Below are positions 17,404 through 28,687 of a stretch of 64,000 nt of DNA, piece by piece. A program made the translations under genes and the position numbers. Source of the stretch: Rhodobacter aestuarii (GTDB lineage Bacteria > Pseudomonadota > Alphaproteobacteria > Rhodobacterales > Rhodobacteraceae). The notes under the pieces were generated by a model. It did not search any database and had not been told where the DNA came from. It worked only from the letters and a program-made list of their open reading frames with translations. Location: assembly GCF_900156655.1 (NCBI RefSeq), contig NZ_FTOG01000010.1, positions 99,304 to 163,303 on the forward strand. Direction: 5' to 3'. Positions within the stretch are counted from its first letter, which is position 1, and each line of letters starts with the position of its first letter.

Positions 17404-19629
17404 ATGACGGTTGCCCCCCTCGCGCCGGAACGCGCGCAAGAGTTTGACGAAGAGCATGTTTCTGCCTCGGCCTGCCCGGCCTGCCTTGCCGCCCCTTCGG
17501 CGGAACAGATGGCAAAATCGGGCGATATCAAGGGCGCGCGGATCATGCTGTCGCTGCCCACCGCGCATTGCGCTGTTTGTATCACCGATGTCGAACGCGA
17601 GATGGAAGCAACGCCGGGTGTGCGTTCGGCCCGCGTCAACCTCACGCTCAAGCGGGTTTCTGTTGATGCTGAGGCGGGGGTGGAAGCGGGCGATCTGATC
17701 GCGCGTCTGGACCGTATTGGCTATGAGGCGCATGAGCTTGACCCGGGTATGCTAAGCGCCACCGAGACCGACAAACGCGGGCGTGATTTGCTGATGCGGA
17801 TCGGCGTGGCCGGCTTCGCGATGATGAACATCATGCTCTTGTCGATCGCGGTCTGGTCAGGGGCCGAAAGCGCGACGCGCGATATGTTCCACTGGATTTC
17901 GGCGGCGATTGCTCTGCCGACGGTGGTTTTTGCGGGCAAGCCGTTCTTCGTTTCGGCCTTTGGGGCGCTGCGCCATGCGCGGCTCAATATGGATGTGCCG
18001 ATTTCGCTGGCGCTGGTGCTGGCCTCTGGCATTTCGATTTTTGAGACGATGCAGCACGGCCATCACGCCTATTTCGATGCGGCTGTGATGCTCGCCTTCT
18101 TCCTGTTGGTCGGGCGCTACCTTGATTACCGCACCCGTGCGGTGGCGCGCTCGGCGGCCGAAGAACTTGCCGCGCTTGAGGTGCCGCGCGCCACGCTGTT
18201 GCGCGAGGGGCTTGAAAGCATTGTTGCCGTGTCTGACCTGCAACCGGGCGATTTGATCCGCGTGCGCCCGGGGGGCCGCATCCCAGCCGATGGTGCGGTG
18301 ACCGAAGGGACATCAGAGACCGATCGCTCGCTGCTGACTGGCGAGACGCTGCCGGTTTACGTCGGCCCGGGCACGATGCTCAGCGCGGGCGAGGTGAACC
18401 TCACCGGACCGCTCACTTTGCGGGTGACGGCGGCGGGCAAAGATAGCTCCCTCCACCGCATGGCCGATCTGGTGGCGATGGCCGAAAGCGCCAAGACCCG
18501 CTACACAACGCTCGCTGAGCGTGCTGCACGGGCCTATTCGCCGCTGGTGCATTTGCTCTCTTTCTCGGCCTTTGGCTTTTGGCTTTGGTGGACCGGGGGC
18601 GATCTGCGCTTTGCAATCAATATCGCCGCTTCGGTGCTGATCATCACCTGCCCCTGTGCGCTTGGGCTGGCCGTGCCTGCGGTTGTAACGGCGGCCAGCG
18701 GCAAGCTTTTCCGCAAGGGGCTATTGATCAAAGACGGCACCGCGCTCGAACGCTTGGCCGAGGTCGATACGGTTGTGTTTGATAAAACCGGCACGCTGAC
18801 GCTCGGCACTCCCGTGCCCGAAAACCTTTATGACTTTGATGCCGAAACGCTTTCGATGGCCGCAGCCCTCGCTGCGGCTTCGGCGCATCCGCTCGCGAAA
18901 TCCATCCACGCGGCCACGCTGGAACGGGGGCTACTGCCTACCCAATTGGATGATTTGCGCGAAGTGCCCGGCTTCGGGGTCGAGGGGCGGCTTGGCAAAC
19001 GCAAACTGCGGCTCGGTCGGTCCGATTGGGTTGGGGCGGCAGCGGCAGACACAACCGCGACGCATCTGCGCATTGGCGATGCGCCGCCGCTCACCTTCCG
19101 CTTCTCGGACCATCTACGCCCCGGCGCGGCAGAGGCTGTGGCGCTTTTGCACGCTCAGGGTAAGCAGGTGCTACTGGTCTCGGGTGATGTGGAAAGCGCT
19201 GTAGCCACGCTCGCCGCGAAGCTTGAGATCAAAGATTGGCGCTCTGGCGCATTGCCTTCCGAAAAGGCGGCACTGGTCGCTGATCTGATGGGCCACGGCC
19301 ATCGCGTGTTGATGGTGGGCGATGGGCTCAATGACACGGCAGCCCTTGCGGCGGCGCATGTCTCGATCTCGCCCGCAACCGCGCTTGATGCTGCCCGCAC
19401 GGCTTCTGACATCGTGCTATTGGGCCAAGACCTTGCGCCCGTGGGCGATGCTTTGCGGATTGCCAAACAGGCCCGGGCGCGGATCAAACAGAACTTCGCG
19501 ATCTCGGGGATCTACAACACCATTGCCGTGCCGCTTGCGCTGATTGGCCTTGCGACCCCACTTTGGGCGGCCTTGGCGATGTCGTCATCCTCGATTACGG
19601 TATCGCTCAACTCGCTGCGTTTGCGCTGA
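17404..19629 (+). CDS. ccoI: Copper-exporting P-type ATPase CcoI (FixI)
   Basis: This 741-residue P1B-ATPase moves Cu(I) across the inner membrane for CuB of cbb3 oxidase. It has an N-terminal Cys-rich stretch (CPACLAAP), one heavy-metal-associated domain with CAVC, the intramembrane CPC motif (ITCPCALGLAVP), the phosphorylation site DKTGTLT, and the hinge GDGLNDTAAL. It differs from the second copper ATPase in this window (copA near 37-39 kb), which has two metal domains and is probably for detoxification. It lies between ccoH and ccoS. Confidence 0.94.
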   Translation: MTVAPLAPERAQEFDEEHVSASACPACLAAPSAEQMAKSGDIKGARIMLSLPTAHCAVCITDVEREMEATPGVRSARVNLTLKRVSVDAEAGVEAGDLIARLDRIGYEAHELDPGMLSATETDKRGRDLLMRIGVAGFAMMNIMLLSIAVWSGAESATRDMFHWISAAIALPTVVFAGKPFFVSAFGALRHARLNMDVPISLALVLASGISIFETMQHGHHAYFDAAVMLAFFLLVGRYLDYRTRAVARSAAEELAALEVPRATLLREGLESIVAVSDLQPGDLIRVRPGGRIPADGAVTEGTSETDRSLLTGETLPVYVGPGTMLSAGEVNLTGPLTLRVTAAGKDSSLHRMADLVAMAESAKTRYTTLAERAARAYSPLVHLLSFSAFGFWLWWTGGDLRFAINIAASVLIITCPCALGLAVPAVVTAASGKLFRKGLLIKDGTALERLAEVDTVVFDKTGTLTLGTPVPENLYDFDAETLSMAAALAAASAHPLAKSIHAATLERGLLPTQLDDLREVPGFGVEGRLGKRKLRLGRSDWVGAAAADTTATHLRIGDAPPLTFRFSDHLRPGAAEAVALLHAQGKQVLLVSGDVESAVATLAAKLEIKDWRSGALPSEKAALVADLMGHGHRVLMVGDGLNDTAALAAAHVSISPATALDAARTASDIVLLGQDLAPVGDALRIAKQARARIKQNFAISGIYNTIAVPLALIGLATPLWAALAMSSSSITVSLNSLRLR

Positions 19630-19641
19630 AGAGGTGCCCTG

Positions 19642-19800
19642 ATGTCGGTCCTTACCTATCTCATCCCGATCTCGCTCTTTCTGGGCGGCTTTGGTCTTGT
19701 GGCTTTTGTTTGGTCGCTGAAAGACCGCCAATATGAAGACCCGAAAGGCGATGCCGAACGGATCTTGTCGGGCCAATATGACGATCACCCGAAGCAATAA
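19642..19800 (+). CDS. ccoS: cbb3 oxidase maturation protein CcoS
   Basis: This 52-residue membrane protein has one transmembrane helix (about 5-25, TYLIPISLFLGGFGLVAFVW) followed by SLKDRQYEDPKGDAERIL, the hallmark of CcoS. It acts in cofactor insertion into cbb3 oxidase. AGAGGTG precedes the ATG. The length is at the short end of the usual range. It is the last gene of ccoGHIS. Confidence 0.92.
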   Translation: MSVLTYLIPISLFLGGFGLVAFVWSLKDRQYEDPKGDAERILSGQYDDHPKQ

Positions 19801-19820
19801 GCGAACCGATTGTGCAAAGA

Positions 19821-19853
19821 AAAAGCCCGGGTGCCGCAAGGCCCCGGGCTTTT
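19821..19853. terminator. Bidirectional terminator after ccoS
   Basis: AAAAGCCCGGG (19821-19831) and CCCGGGCTTTT (19843-19853) form a perfect 11-bp stem. It serves ccoGHIS and the convergent carboxypeptidase gene. Confidence 0.85.
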
Positions 19854-19873
19854 CTATCTTCTGTGGGGCGCGC

Positions 19874-21523
19874 TTACGGCCCGATGACTGTGCAGTCCAC
19901 GGCACGGGCGCTTAGTCGCGCGCAGGCAAGGTCTGCATCAGCGCGGGTCAGCCCAACAAACAGTGCCTCATGCCCTGCGGGGCGGCTGGCCACTTTGCGC
20001 AGGCCTTCCCCAAGCGAAGTGCTTTCCATCAGCGCCGTTTTCAACAGCACCTGTTCGGCGGCATATTGCGAATTGTATTTGCCAAGGCTTACGCCCCATT
20101 GCCGCCCACCGGAGCTTGAGGCCCGCGCCACCACTTCGCGCCGCGCTTGCGGCATCGGGGCAGGGGGGGTGAGGGCGGCCAAAATCACCGTGTCATTGCG
20201 GCTTGCTTGGCTGCGCGACATCGCCAGCGTTTCCGGCTGAGCCGTTGCCGTCTGGATGAAGATCGGCGCGGTGGCATCGGTATCGCCTTGCGCAAGCACA
20301 GAGTCATCCGTTTCGAGCATCGCCAACGTTTCGGGCTGCGGCGCGGTCACTTCAACCAGACCTGCCGGTTCGTCCTCAGCCAAGGCCAATTGCACGGGAG
20401 CGGTGTGCGCGGGCTTCGGCGCGGGGCGCAGGGTATTGGGCTGGGCTTGCGCCACTTGAATGGTTGCGGCCACGGTTTCTTGCGGTTCGGCAGCTTGCAC
20501 CGGCTCTGGTGCAGGTGCAGGCGTCGGTGCTGCGGCAGCCAGCGCGACAGCGGCAGCGATAGCGTCGGTGTCAATCGCGGCGGCGATTTCAGGTGACGCA
20601 GGTGCCGGGCGTTCCATTGGCCGTGGGCTGCGCTTCAGCGCAGGCGGGGCAGATGTGGGCGCAGCATCAGCCAGCAGCATCGGGGCGGGTTCAGGCGTGA
20701 CCGTGCGCGCACGGTTCGGCGCACGAGCAAAGCCGAGATCCAGCAGTTCCGCCATTTTCGCGTTGCGGCTTGCGGTCGAGGTGCCGCCAAACACGGTCGC
20801 AATAATGCGTTTGTTGCCACGCTTGGCCGAGCCAACAAGGTTGAAGCCCGCAGCAACCGTATAGCCCGTCTTGATCCCATCCGCGCCTTCATAGGCATCC
20901 AGGAAGCGGCGGTTGGTGTTGTAAACGCGGGCAATCCCGGCATCTGCGCTACGGCGCGAGAACAGGTTGTAATACTGCGGGAAATCGAACAGAAGATGGC
21001 GGCCCAAAGTCGTCATGTCATGGGCGGTCGACAAATGCCCTTCGCGGGTCAGGCCGTTCGCGTTTTTGAACGTAGTCTTGGTCATGCCAAGCGCGCGGGC
21101 GGTGCGGGTCATGCGCGCGGCAAATTTTGCCTCATCACCGCCGATAAAATCACCAATTGCGGCGGCCGCATCGTTGGCAGATTTTACGGCCGCAGCGCGG
21201 ATCAGATAGCGCAGTGCGATCTTCTGCCCGGCCTTGAGGCCAACGCGGGAGGGCGGTTGCCCCGCAGCATTGGCGGAAACCGTCACCATCGTATCAAGGC
21301 TCAGCCGCCCCGCTTCGATTTCTTGAAACGCGATGTAGAGCGTCATCATTTTGGTGAGCGAGGCCGGGTGCAGCCGCGTCTCGGCGTTTTTGGCGTAAAG
21401 CACCTCGCCCGAACGCGCGTCGATCACATATGCCGCAAACGGTGCCGCCCAAAGCGCCACCGGCATAAGAACAAGAAGTATTGCCACAAGCCCTGAACGG
21501 ACCCAGCACGAAAGCCTGGTCAC
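19874..21523 (-). CDS. D-alanyl-D-alanine carboxypeptidase (DacA family) with C-terminal SPOR domain
   Basis: This 549-residue secreted penicillin-binding protein has, in order, a signal peptide (SGLVAILLVLMPVALWA), the S11 peptidase domain with SxxK (ASLTKMM), SxN (KSAND) and KTG (IKTGYT), a long Ala/Pro-rich linker of about 200 residues, and a SPOR-like end (GRQWGVSLGKYNSQYAAEQ) that binds denuded septal glycan. It trims the pentapeptide in the periplasm. I choose GTG 21523, preceded by AAGGG and giving a normal signal peptide; GTG 21574 is the alternative. The fusion of S11 with SPOR is common in Rhodobacterales. Confidence 0.92.
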   Translation of the reverse strand: MTRLSCWVRSGLVAILLVLMPVALWAAPFAAYVIDARSGEVLYAKNAETRLHPASLTKMMTLYIAFQEIEAGRLSLDTMVTVSANAAGQPPSRVGLKAGQKIALRYLIRAAAVKSANDAAAAIGDFIGGDEAKFAARMTRTARALGMTKTTFKNANGLTREGHLSTAHDMTTLGRHLLFDFPQYYNLFSRRSADAGIARVYNTNRRFLDAYEGADGIKTGYTVAAGFNLVGSAKRGNKRIIATVFGGTSTASRNAKMAELLDLGFARAPNRARTVTPEPAPMLLADAAPTSAPPALKRSPRPMERPAPASPEIAAAIDTDAIAAAVALAAAAPTPAPAPEPVQAAEPQETVAATIQVAQAQPNTLRPAPKPAHTAPVQLALAEDEPAGLVEVTAPQPETLAMLETDDSVLAQGDTDATAPIFIQTATAQPETLAMSRSQASRNDTVILAALTPPAPMPQARREVVARASSSGGRQWGVSLGKYNSQYAAEQVLLKTALMESTSLGEGLRKVASRPAGHEALFVGLTRADADLACARLSARAVDCTVIGP

Positions 21524-21611
21524 GGTACTGCCCTTACACTGCCTCTGAACGCCCCTATTTTTGGGCTTTCGCACAGCCTAGCACGGTCATATCGCGGTGA
21601 AAACCAAGAAG

Positions 21612-21628
21612 ATTCAAAGGGTTTGAAT
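21612..21628. promoter_or_regulatory. 17-bp palindrome upstream of the carboxypeptidase gene
   Basis: ATTCAAA (21612-21618) and TTTGAAT (21622-21628) are perfect inverted arms around GGG. The site lies 89-105 bp before the gene and may bind a regulator. The rest of the 237-bp gap to the HAD gene shows no other feature. Confidence 0.35.
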
Positions 21629-21760
21629 GCGACCTTGATGCAACGAGGGCGGCACCTCTGCGCAATATACCGTAGGTTTATGGCGTCTGGGTGCTAGATG
21701 TTGTGTTTTTGATATGTGGCGAAATTGTGGCGATGTCGTTTTTGGGATCGGCGCGGGGCC

Positions 21761-22474
21761 TTACTCACTTTTGCGTGCGCGGCCTATACTTGTGACAAGC
21801 GCTTCAAGGCCGCTCAAATCGGGCAATTCCGCAAATCTTGGGTGCCCTAAGGGCGGGTCGGCATGTTCAAGTGCCCAAGTGAGCCCATGCGGGACGTAAA
21901 CGCCCCAGCCGCCGGCCTCAATCATCGGTAAAACGTCCGATTTCAGGGAGTTGCCGACCATTAGCCCCTCTGTTGCGCCGGTGCCATGGCGCGCAAATAC
22001 GGTTTGATAAGTCTCGGCGCGCTTGTCCGAGACAATCTCAATCGCGTCAAACAATTCCCCCAGCCCGGATTGCGCGAGTTTACGCTCTTGGTCGAGCAAA
22101 TCGCCCTTGGTGACCAGAACCAACCGATACTGGCCAGAAAGCGCCTCCACCGTCGCGCGGGCATGGGGCAGTAATTCGATCGGATGGGCGAGCATTTCGC
22201 GCCCTGCCGCCATGATCTCTGCGATCACCGAAGCGGGAACCTGCGCCTCGCTCACCTCAATCGCGGTTTCGATCATCGACAGCGTGAAGCCCTTCACGCC
22301 AAAGCCGTAATGGCCCACGTTGCGCCGCTCCGCCGCTAATAGCCGTTCTTCCAAATGATCGGCGGGCGCATGATCGGCCAGCAGGTCATGAAAACGCGCC
22401 TGCGTGAGCCGAAAGAACCGCTCATTGTGCCAAAGCGTATCGTCGGCATCAAAGCCAATGGTGGTCAGCGTCAT
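21761..22474 (-). CDS. HAD-superfamily hydrolase
   Basis: This 237-residue haloacid dehalogenase-like phosphatase has motif I FDADDTLW (nucleophile Asp9, acid Asp11), motif II VTKG (about 131-134), and motif IV near [16 protein letters not shown]. The cap domain is the helical C1 type. Substrates of such enzymes are usually phosphorylated metabolites and cannot be read from sequence. It is divergent from clpS. Confidence 0.85.
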   Translation of the reverse strand: MTLTTIGFDADDTLWHNERFFRLTQARFHDLLADHAPADHLEERLLAAERRNVGHYGFGVKGFTLSMIETAIEVSEAQVPASVIAEIMAAGREMLAHPIELLPHARATVEALSGQYRLVLVTKGDLLDQERKLAQSGLGELFDAIEIVSDKRAETYQTVFARHGTGATEGLMVGNSLKSDVLPMIEAGGWGVYVPHGLTWALEHADPPLGHPRFAELPDLSGLEALVTSIGRARKSE

Positions 22475-22607
22475 GGGCGCCTCCTTTGCCGCGCGACCCT
22501 GCCGCGCAACCTCCTGTTTGGCAACTGTTCCGCTTGGGCTTTTTTTCTGTCACCATCTTCCTATATTGACGCGCATGCTCAGCGATTCCCTATCCTTGGA
22601 GGACCAC

Positions 22608-22955
22608 GTGCTTCAGCCTTTCCTTGCCAGCGCCGATGATGATGGCGATCGCGGGGGCGATGGCGATGCGGGTCTTGCCACCAAGACGCGGACGCGCACC
22701 AAGCGCCCGCCGATGTATAAGGTGATGCTGCTCAATGATGATTACACGCCGATGGAATTCGTCGTGCACATCCTGGAGCGGTTCTTTGGCATGACCCATG
22801 CACAAGCGTTTGAGATCATGTTGACAGTGCATAAGAAGGGGCTGGCGGTTGTCGGCGTTTATTCCTTCGAAGTGGCCGAGACGAAGGTGGGGCAGGTGAT
22901 GGATTTCGCCCGGCGCCACCAGCATCCGCTGCAATGCACGATGGAAAAGGAGTGA
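22608..22955 (+). CDS. clpS: ATP-dependent Clp protease adaptor ClpS
   Basis: This 115-residue adaptor delivers N-degron substrates to ClpAP. The conserved core is [20 protein letters not shown] with the NDDYTPM substrate pocket, followed by [19 protein letters not shown] and an [10 protein letters not shown] end. I choose GTG 22608 because GGAGG lies 5 nt upstream. The ATG at 22575 has no ribosome site and would add 11 residues. A Gly/Asp-rich flexible N-terminal tail is normal. Confidence 0.88.
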   Translation: MLQPFLASADDDGDRGGDGDAGLATKTRTRTKRPPMYKVMLLNDDYTPMEFVVHILERFFGMTHAQAFEIMLTVHKKGLAVVGVYSFEVAETKVGQVMDFARRHQHPLQCTMEKE

Positions 22956-22979
22956 GGGCAGGCGCCCTCTGAACCCGCC

Positions 22980-24056
22980 ATGAGCCATACCCGTTTGTCA
23001 CTGGCGCTTGATGCGCCCGAAGCTTTGCCCGTGGAAGGTCGTATCGCGGTGTTTCGCCCAACGGCGGAAAGCGATCTGTCGCTTTTGCCGAAAGAGCGGC
23101 TGCACCTGATCCAAGGCTTCCGCCCAGATTATGACGCGCTCACCGCGCGCGGCTACACCGTTTCGCCCGCGCCCGAGGGCAGCTATGCCGGGGCCGTGGT
23201 GTTTTTGCCCCGCGCGAAGGCCGAAGCGCGCGCGCTTTTGGCGGCGGCGTGTGAAGGTGTGGCCCCCGGTGGGGTGATCTGGGTCGATGGCATGAAAACC
23301 GATGGCATCGACTCGGTGATCAAAGATGTGCGCGCGCATCTCGAAATCTCGGACCCGATCGCCAAAGCGCATGGCAAGATTTTCTCCTTCTCCGCCACAT
23401 CGGGCGCGCTGGCGGCTTGGGCGGCAAAGCCGATGCATCCTGCCGAAGGGTTTACCACGCTGCCCGGCGTCTTTTCTGCCGATGGGGTAGATCGGGGTTC
23501 GGCACTGTTGGCGGCGTGTTTGCCCGAGCATCTGCCGGCGAAAATGATCGACCTCGGCGCGGGTTGGGGCTGGCTGTCGGCACAGGTGCTGGCGCGCGAA
23601 GGCGTAGAAAGCCTTGATCTGGTCGAGGCAGAGCATTCCGCGCTCGAATGTTCGAAAATGAATATTTCGGACCCGCGTGCCCGCTTCATTTGGGGGGATG
23701 TTACCCATCTGAAGTTGGAAAATCGCCCTACGGGTGCGGTGATGAACCCGCCGTTTCACACCTCGCGCACGGCAGATCCGGCGCTTGGCGCGGCCTTTAT
23801 TCGGTCTGCCGCGGGGCTTTTGTCGCTTTCGGGCACGCTTTGGATGGTGGCAAACCGCCACCTGCCCTATGAGGCGGTGCTGCGCGAAACCTTCCATGAG
23901 GTGCATGAGATCACGCCGCCCACGGGCCGTGATGGGGCCTTCCGCATCTTCCGGGCAGAGCGGCCCATTGCCCATGCCACAAAGTCGGGTGCCGCTGTGC
24001 AAAAGCCCGTGAGCGCGCCGCCCAAAGGCCGCCGCGTTGCTCGCACCCGTCGTTAA
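22980..24056 (+). CDS. RsmC-like class I SAM-dependent methyltransferase
   Basis: This 358-residue protein has the two-domain layout of RsmC (16S rRNA guanine-1207 N2-methyltransferase). A degenerate N-terminal half is followed by a SAM-binding domain with MIDLGAGWGWLS (about 189-200) and the catalytic NPPFH motif (about 257-261) typical of amino-group methylation. It ends with a basic tail (KGRRVARTRR). It lies 24 bp after clpS on the same strand and may be co-transcribed. The target base is not certain. Confidence 0.84.
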   Translation: MSHTRLSLALDAPEALPVEGRIAVFRPTAESDLSLLPKERLHLIQGFRPDYDALTARGYTVSPAPEGSYAGAVVFLPRAKAEARALLAAACEGVAPGGVIWVDGMKTDGIDSVIKDVRAHLEISDPIAKAHGKIFSFSATSGALAAWAAKPMHPAEGFTTLPGVFSADGVDRGSALLAACLPEHLPAKMIDLGAGWGWLSAQVLAREGVESLDLVEAEHSALECSKMNISDPRARFIWGDVTHLKLENRPTGAVMNPPFHTSRTADPALGAAFIRSAAGLLSLSGTLWMVANRHLPYEAVLRETFHEVHEITPPTGRDGAFRIFRAERPIAHATKSGAAVQKPVSAPPKGRRVARTRR

Positions 24057-24095
24057 GATCGGTTAACCTCTCCCAAAACCGCTGAAGGAGCCGCT

Positions 24096-24911
24096 ATGAC
24101 GCTCGCGATTTCCGGCAAGACTGCCATTGTCACCGGGGCTGCCAACGGCATTGGCCTTGCGATTGCACGCCATTTTCTGGATCGCGGCGCGCAGGTGATT
24201 TGCGCCGATATCGACGAAGCGCGGCTGCAAGCAGAATGGGGCGCCGCCGCGCGCGAAGAAACCGGTCCGGTGCGGCTTTTCACGGGCGATTTGTGCGAAA
24301 AGCTGACGGCTGCGAACCTGCTTTCTGCCGCGATTGACGCCTTTGACCGGATTGACGTGCTGGTCAATGCCGCGCGCAGTTTTGCCCCGACGCTCGACCC
24401 GCTCGATTGTTCCGATAGCGGGCTGGAAGAGATGCTCGCGCAGAATATGAAATCCAGCCTGCGGTTGTCGCAGATGACGGCGAAGCGGATGATCGCGCTT
24501 GCTGAGAAAGAAGAACGCACCGAAGGCGAGATCGGCTCGATCATCAACGTCTCGACCTTGGCGGGGTGCCGGAACCAGCCGCAATTGCTCAACTATTCGA
24601 TTGCTTGTGCCGCGCAAGATCAAGCAACGCGCGCGCTTGCCGTGGCGCTTGCCCCGCATCGCATTCGCGTCAATGGCGTGGCCTTCGCCTCACTCATGAG
24701 CGCATCGCTGCAAGCCGCGTTGAAGGAAAATAGCTCGTGGCGTGAGGCCATTACCGAGGGCACGCCGCTTGGCCGGATCGCGCCCGCTTCGGAATTGGTC
24801 GACACTGTGCAATATCTGGCGTCCCCCGGCGGTGGCTTTGTGACCGGGCAGATCATCACCGTGGATGGGGGGCGCAGCCTGCTCGACCCGGTTTGCGTGC
24901 CGGCTTACTGA
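24096..24911 (+). CDS. SDR-fold oxidoreductase with altered active site
   Basis: This 271-residue short-chain dehydrogenase-like protein has the cofactor loop TGAANGIG (13-20) and NAA at 91-93, as in the classical family, and the catalytic Ser153 and Tyr167 are present. The Lys of YxxxK is replaced by Cys171 (sequence YSIACAA), which should strongly reduce normal oxidoreductase catalysis. As I recall, related Rhodobacterales proteins keep this same change. The C-terminal VTGQIITVDGGRSL block is normal. It is convergent, with no gap, to the lipoprotein gene that follows. Confidence 0.85.
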   Translation: MTLAISGKTAIVTGAANGIGLAIARHFLDRGAQVICADIDEARLQAEWGAAAREETGPVRLFTGDLCEKLTAANLLSAAIDAFDRIDVLVNAARSFAPTLDPLDCSDSGLEEMLAQNMKSSLRLSQMTAKRMIALAEKEERTEGEIGSIINVSTLAGCRNQPQLLNYSIACAAQDQATRALAVALAPHRIRVNGVAFASLMSASLQAALKENSSWREAITEGTPLGRIAPASELVDTVQYLASPGGGFVTGQIITVDGGRSLLDPVCVPAY

Positions 24912-25313
24912 TCACGTTTCGGGGTAGGCTTCGCGGCAGGCGGCAACAGCGGCATTGGCGGCAGGGGTCAATTCCTTCACGCGTTTGCGCAGCCCGTCCC
25001 GTTTGCGGGTCTCGGCAGCCGGATCAATCGCCACTTTGCGGGTGCGGGTCACGGTGTAATCTTCAAGGCACATCTGAGGTTTTTCGATCACCGTGCCATC
25101 GGGGCGGGTGATCGTGGTGGCGCCGCAGACCTCCCACCGGGTCATTGGCACGTCGTAGTCTTCATAGGCGTAACCGCGCGCCAGATTGCCCTCTACCTCT
25201 GCCAAGAGATTCTGCACGCTGCGCAATTCGCGCGTTTCGCGGTTGATGCACCGTTCTTGCGGCGTGCCGCAGGCGGCAATGAGCAAAAGGGCGAGCAGCG
25301 AGAGTTTGCGCAT
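24912..25313 (-). CDS. Small lipoprotein of unknown function
   Basis: This 133-residue protein starts MRKLSLLALLLIAACG, a signal peptide with lipobox IAAC and acylation Cys15. The mature part is rich in charged residues and keeps four further Cys (ERCIN, EVCG, MCLE, AACRE), so disulfides in the periplasm are plausible. The start at 25313 has GGAGG upstream; the frame extends to 25364 without support. I do not recognise a family. It would be a substrate of Lgt encoded at 6.3 kb. Confidence 0.8.
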   Translation of the reverse strand: MRKLSLLALLLIAACGTPQERCINRETRELRSVQNLLAEVEGNLARGYAYEDYDVPMTRWEVCGATTITRPDGTVIEKPQMCLEDYTVTRTRKVAIDPAAETRKRDGLRKRVKELTPAANAAVAACREAYPET

Positions 25314-25500
25314 GAGGGCCTCCGAGCTTTGTGGCATTCTTTCGTGCGCGCAAGCGCTTGGCAAGGGTGGGCCAGACGCACGCTTCCCGTTGCGCGACAG
25401 TTTGTGCGGATATTTTCACCCATTCTGCACAACAGGCTTTCTTTTTAAGGCAAAGGGGCGTAGAAGCCGCGCTTTCCGCTCTAGTGAAAGCCTTCCCCCC

Positions 25501-27489
<1,989 letters not shown>

Positions 27490-27500
27490 GGAAATAAAAA

Positions 27501-27520
27501 AGGGGGCCGCTTGGCCCCCT
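27501..27520. terminator. Bidirectional terminator between helicase and hemE
   Basis: AGGGGGCC (27501-27508) and GGCCCCCT (27513-27520) enclose a 4-nt loop. An A-run lies upstream and TTCGCTTT downstream. Confidence 0.8.
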
Positions 27521-27546
27521 TTCGCTTTGGTCTCCCCGACCGCAGC

Positions 27547-28578
27547 TTAACCGTTGCGGATGGTTTCCATCAGCAGCGTGACGTTTTCCGGATCGGCTTC
27601 GGGCGTGATGCCGTGGCCGAGGTTGAAGATATGCGGGCCGTTTTTGAACGCGGCGACAACATCTTTCGTGGCCTGCACCAGCGCATCGCCGCCGGTGATC
27701 ATGTAGGACGGATCAAGGTTGCCCTGCACACAGCCGTCTTTTTGCACATTGGCGGCTGCCCATTCGGGCGAGACGGAGTTGTCAATCGCCACACAATCGG
27801 CCCCGGTTTTCTTGGCAAAGCCGATGTAGCCGTCACCCGCTTCACGCGGGAAGGCGATGACCGGAAGGCCCGGGAAGCGAGCTTTGAGTTCCGAGGTAAT
27901 GCGTTTCGCCGGTTCCACCGCGAAATCGTCAAAATCCTGGCCCTTCAGGCTGCCCGCCCAGCTGTCAAACAGCTTGACGACTTCACAGCCCGCTTCGACC
28001 TGTTTCGACAGATATTCGATCGTCGCATCGGTCACTTTATCAAGCAGCGCGACAAAGGCGGCCCGGTCGGTGTCTTTGAGTTTGTGCGCGGCGGCTTGGT
28101 CTTTGGAGCCACGGCCGGCAATCATATAGGTCGCCACGGTCCAGGGCATGCCGGCGAAACCGATGAAGGTGGTTTCTTTGGGCAGTTCACGCGACAGGAT
28201 TTTGCAGGTCTCGTAGACCGGGGCGAGCTTGTCGTGGATGTCGTCTTTGCCTTTGAGCGCATTCACACCAGCCATATCGGTGGTGGTGGACATGCGCGGG
28301 CCTTCGCCCGTTTCAAACCAAAGGTCCGCACCCAAGGCTTGCGGCAACAGCAAGATGTCGGCAAACAGGATCGCCGCATCAAAGCCAAAGCGGCGGATCG
28401 GCTGCAGCGTCACTTCGGCGGCCAGATCGGGCGTGTAGCACAGGCTGAGGAAGTCGCCTGCCTGCGCGCGGGTCGCACGGTATTCGGGCAGGTAGCGGCC
28501 CGCCTGCCGCATCAGCCACACCGGCGGCGTGGGAAGTACTTCGCCCTTCAGGGCGCGCAGGATCGTCTTGTCGGTCAT
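27547..28578 (-). CDS. hemE: Uroporphyrinogen decarboxylase HemE
   Basis: This 343-residue cytoplasmic enzyme decarboxylates uroporphyrinogen III to coproporphyrinogen III on the path to haem and bacteriochlorophyll. The signature [16 protein letters not shown] lies at residues 19-34, and [16 protein letters not shown] (about 139-154) is also typical. The start at 28578 follows AAGGAGG at good spacing; five extra residues upstream are unlikely. It is divergent from hemC, with a PpsR/CrtJ-type palindrome in between, so both tetrapyrrole genes may share light and oxygen control. Confidence 0.96.
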   Translation of the reverse strand: MTDKTILRALKGEVLPTPPVWLMRQAGRYLPEYRATRAQAGDFLSLCYTPDLAAEVTLQPIRRFGFDAAILFADILLLPQALGADLWFETGEGPRMSTTTDMAGVNALKGKDDIHDKLAPVYETCKILSRELPKETTFIGFAGMPWTVATYMIAGRGSKDQAAAHKLKDTDRAAFVALLDKVTDATIEYLSKQVEAGCEVVKLFDSWAGSLKGQDFDDFAVEPAKRITSELKARFPGLPVIAFPREAGDGYIGFAKKTGADCVAIDNSVSPEWAAANVQKDGCVQGNLDPSYMITGGDALVQATKDVVAAFKNGPHIFNLGHGITPEADPENVTLLMETIRNG

Positions 28579-28624
28579 GGGGGCCTCCTTCACTTACTCC
28601 CTTTCATCGCCCCCTGCGGCTGAA

Positions 28625-28642
28625 TGTCAAGTCTTGTTGACA
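28625..28642. promoter_or_regulatory. PpsR/CrtJ-type operator between hemE and hemC
   Basis: TGTCAAGTCTTGTTGACA is a perfect 6-bp-arm inverted repeat. It satisfies TGT-N12-ACA, including the outer C and G of TGTC-N10-GACA, the consensus for the photosynthesis repressor PpsR/CrtJ. The right arm TTGACA could also be the -35 element of hemC, so binding would block it. Confidence 0.68.
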
Positions 28643-28687
28643 GTTGTAAAGCTTGCGCGGGCAATCTGACGCGGATATGCCAAGTGT

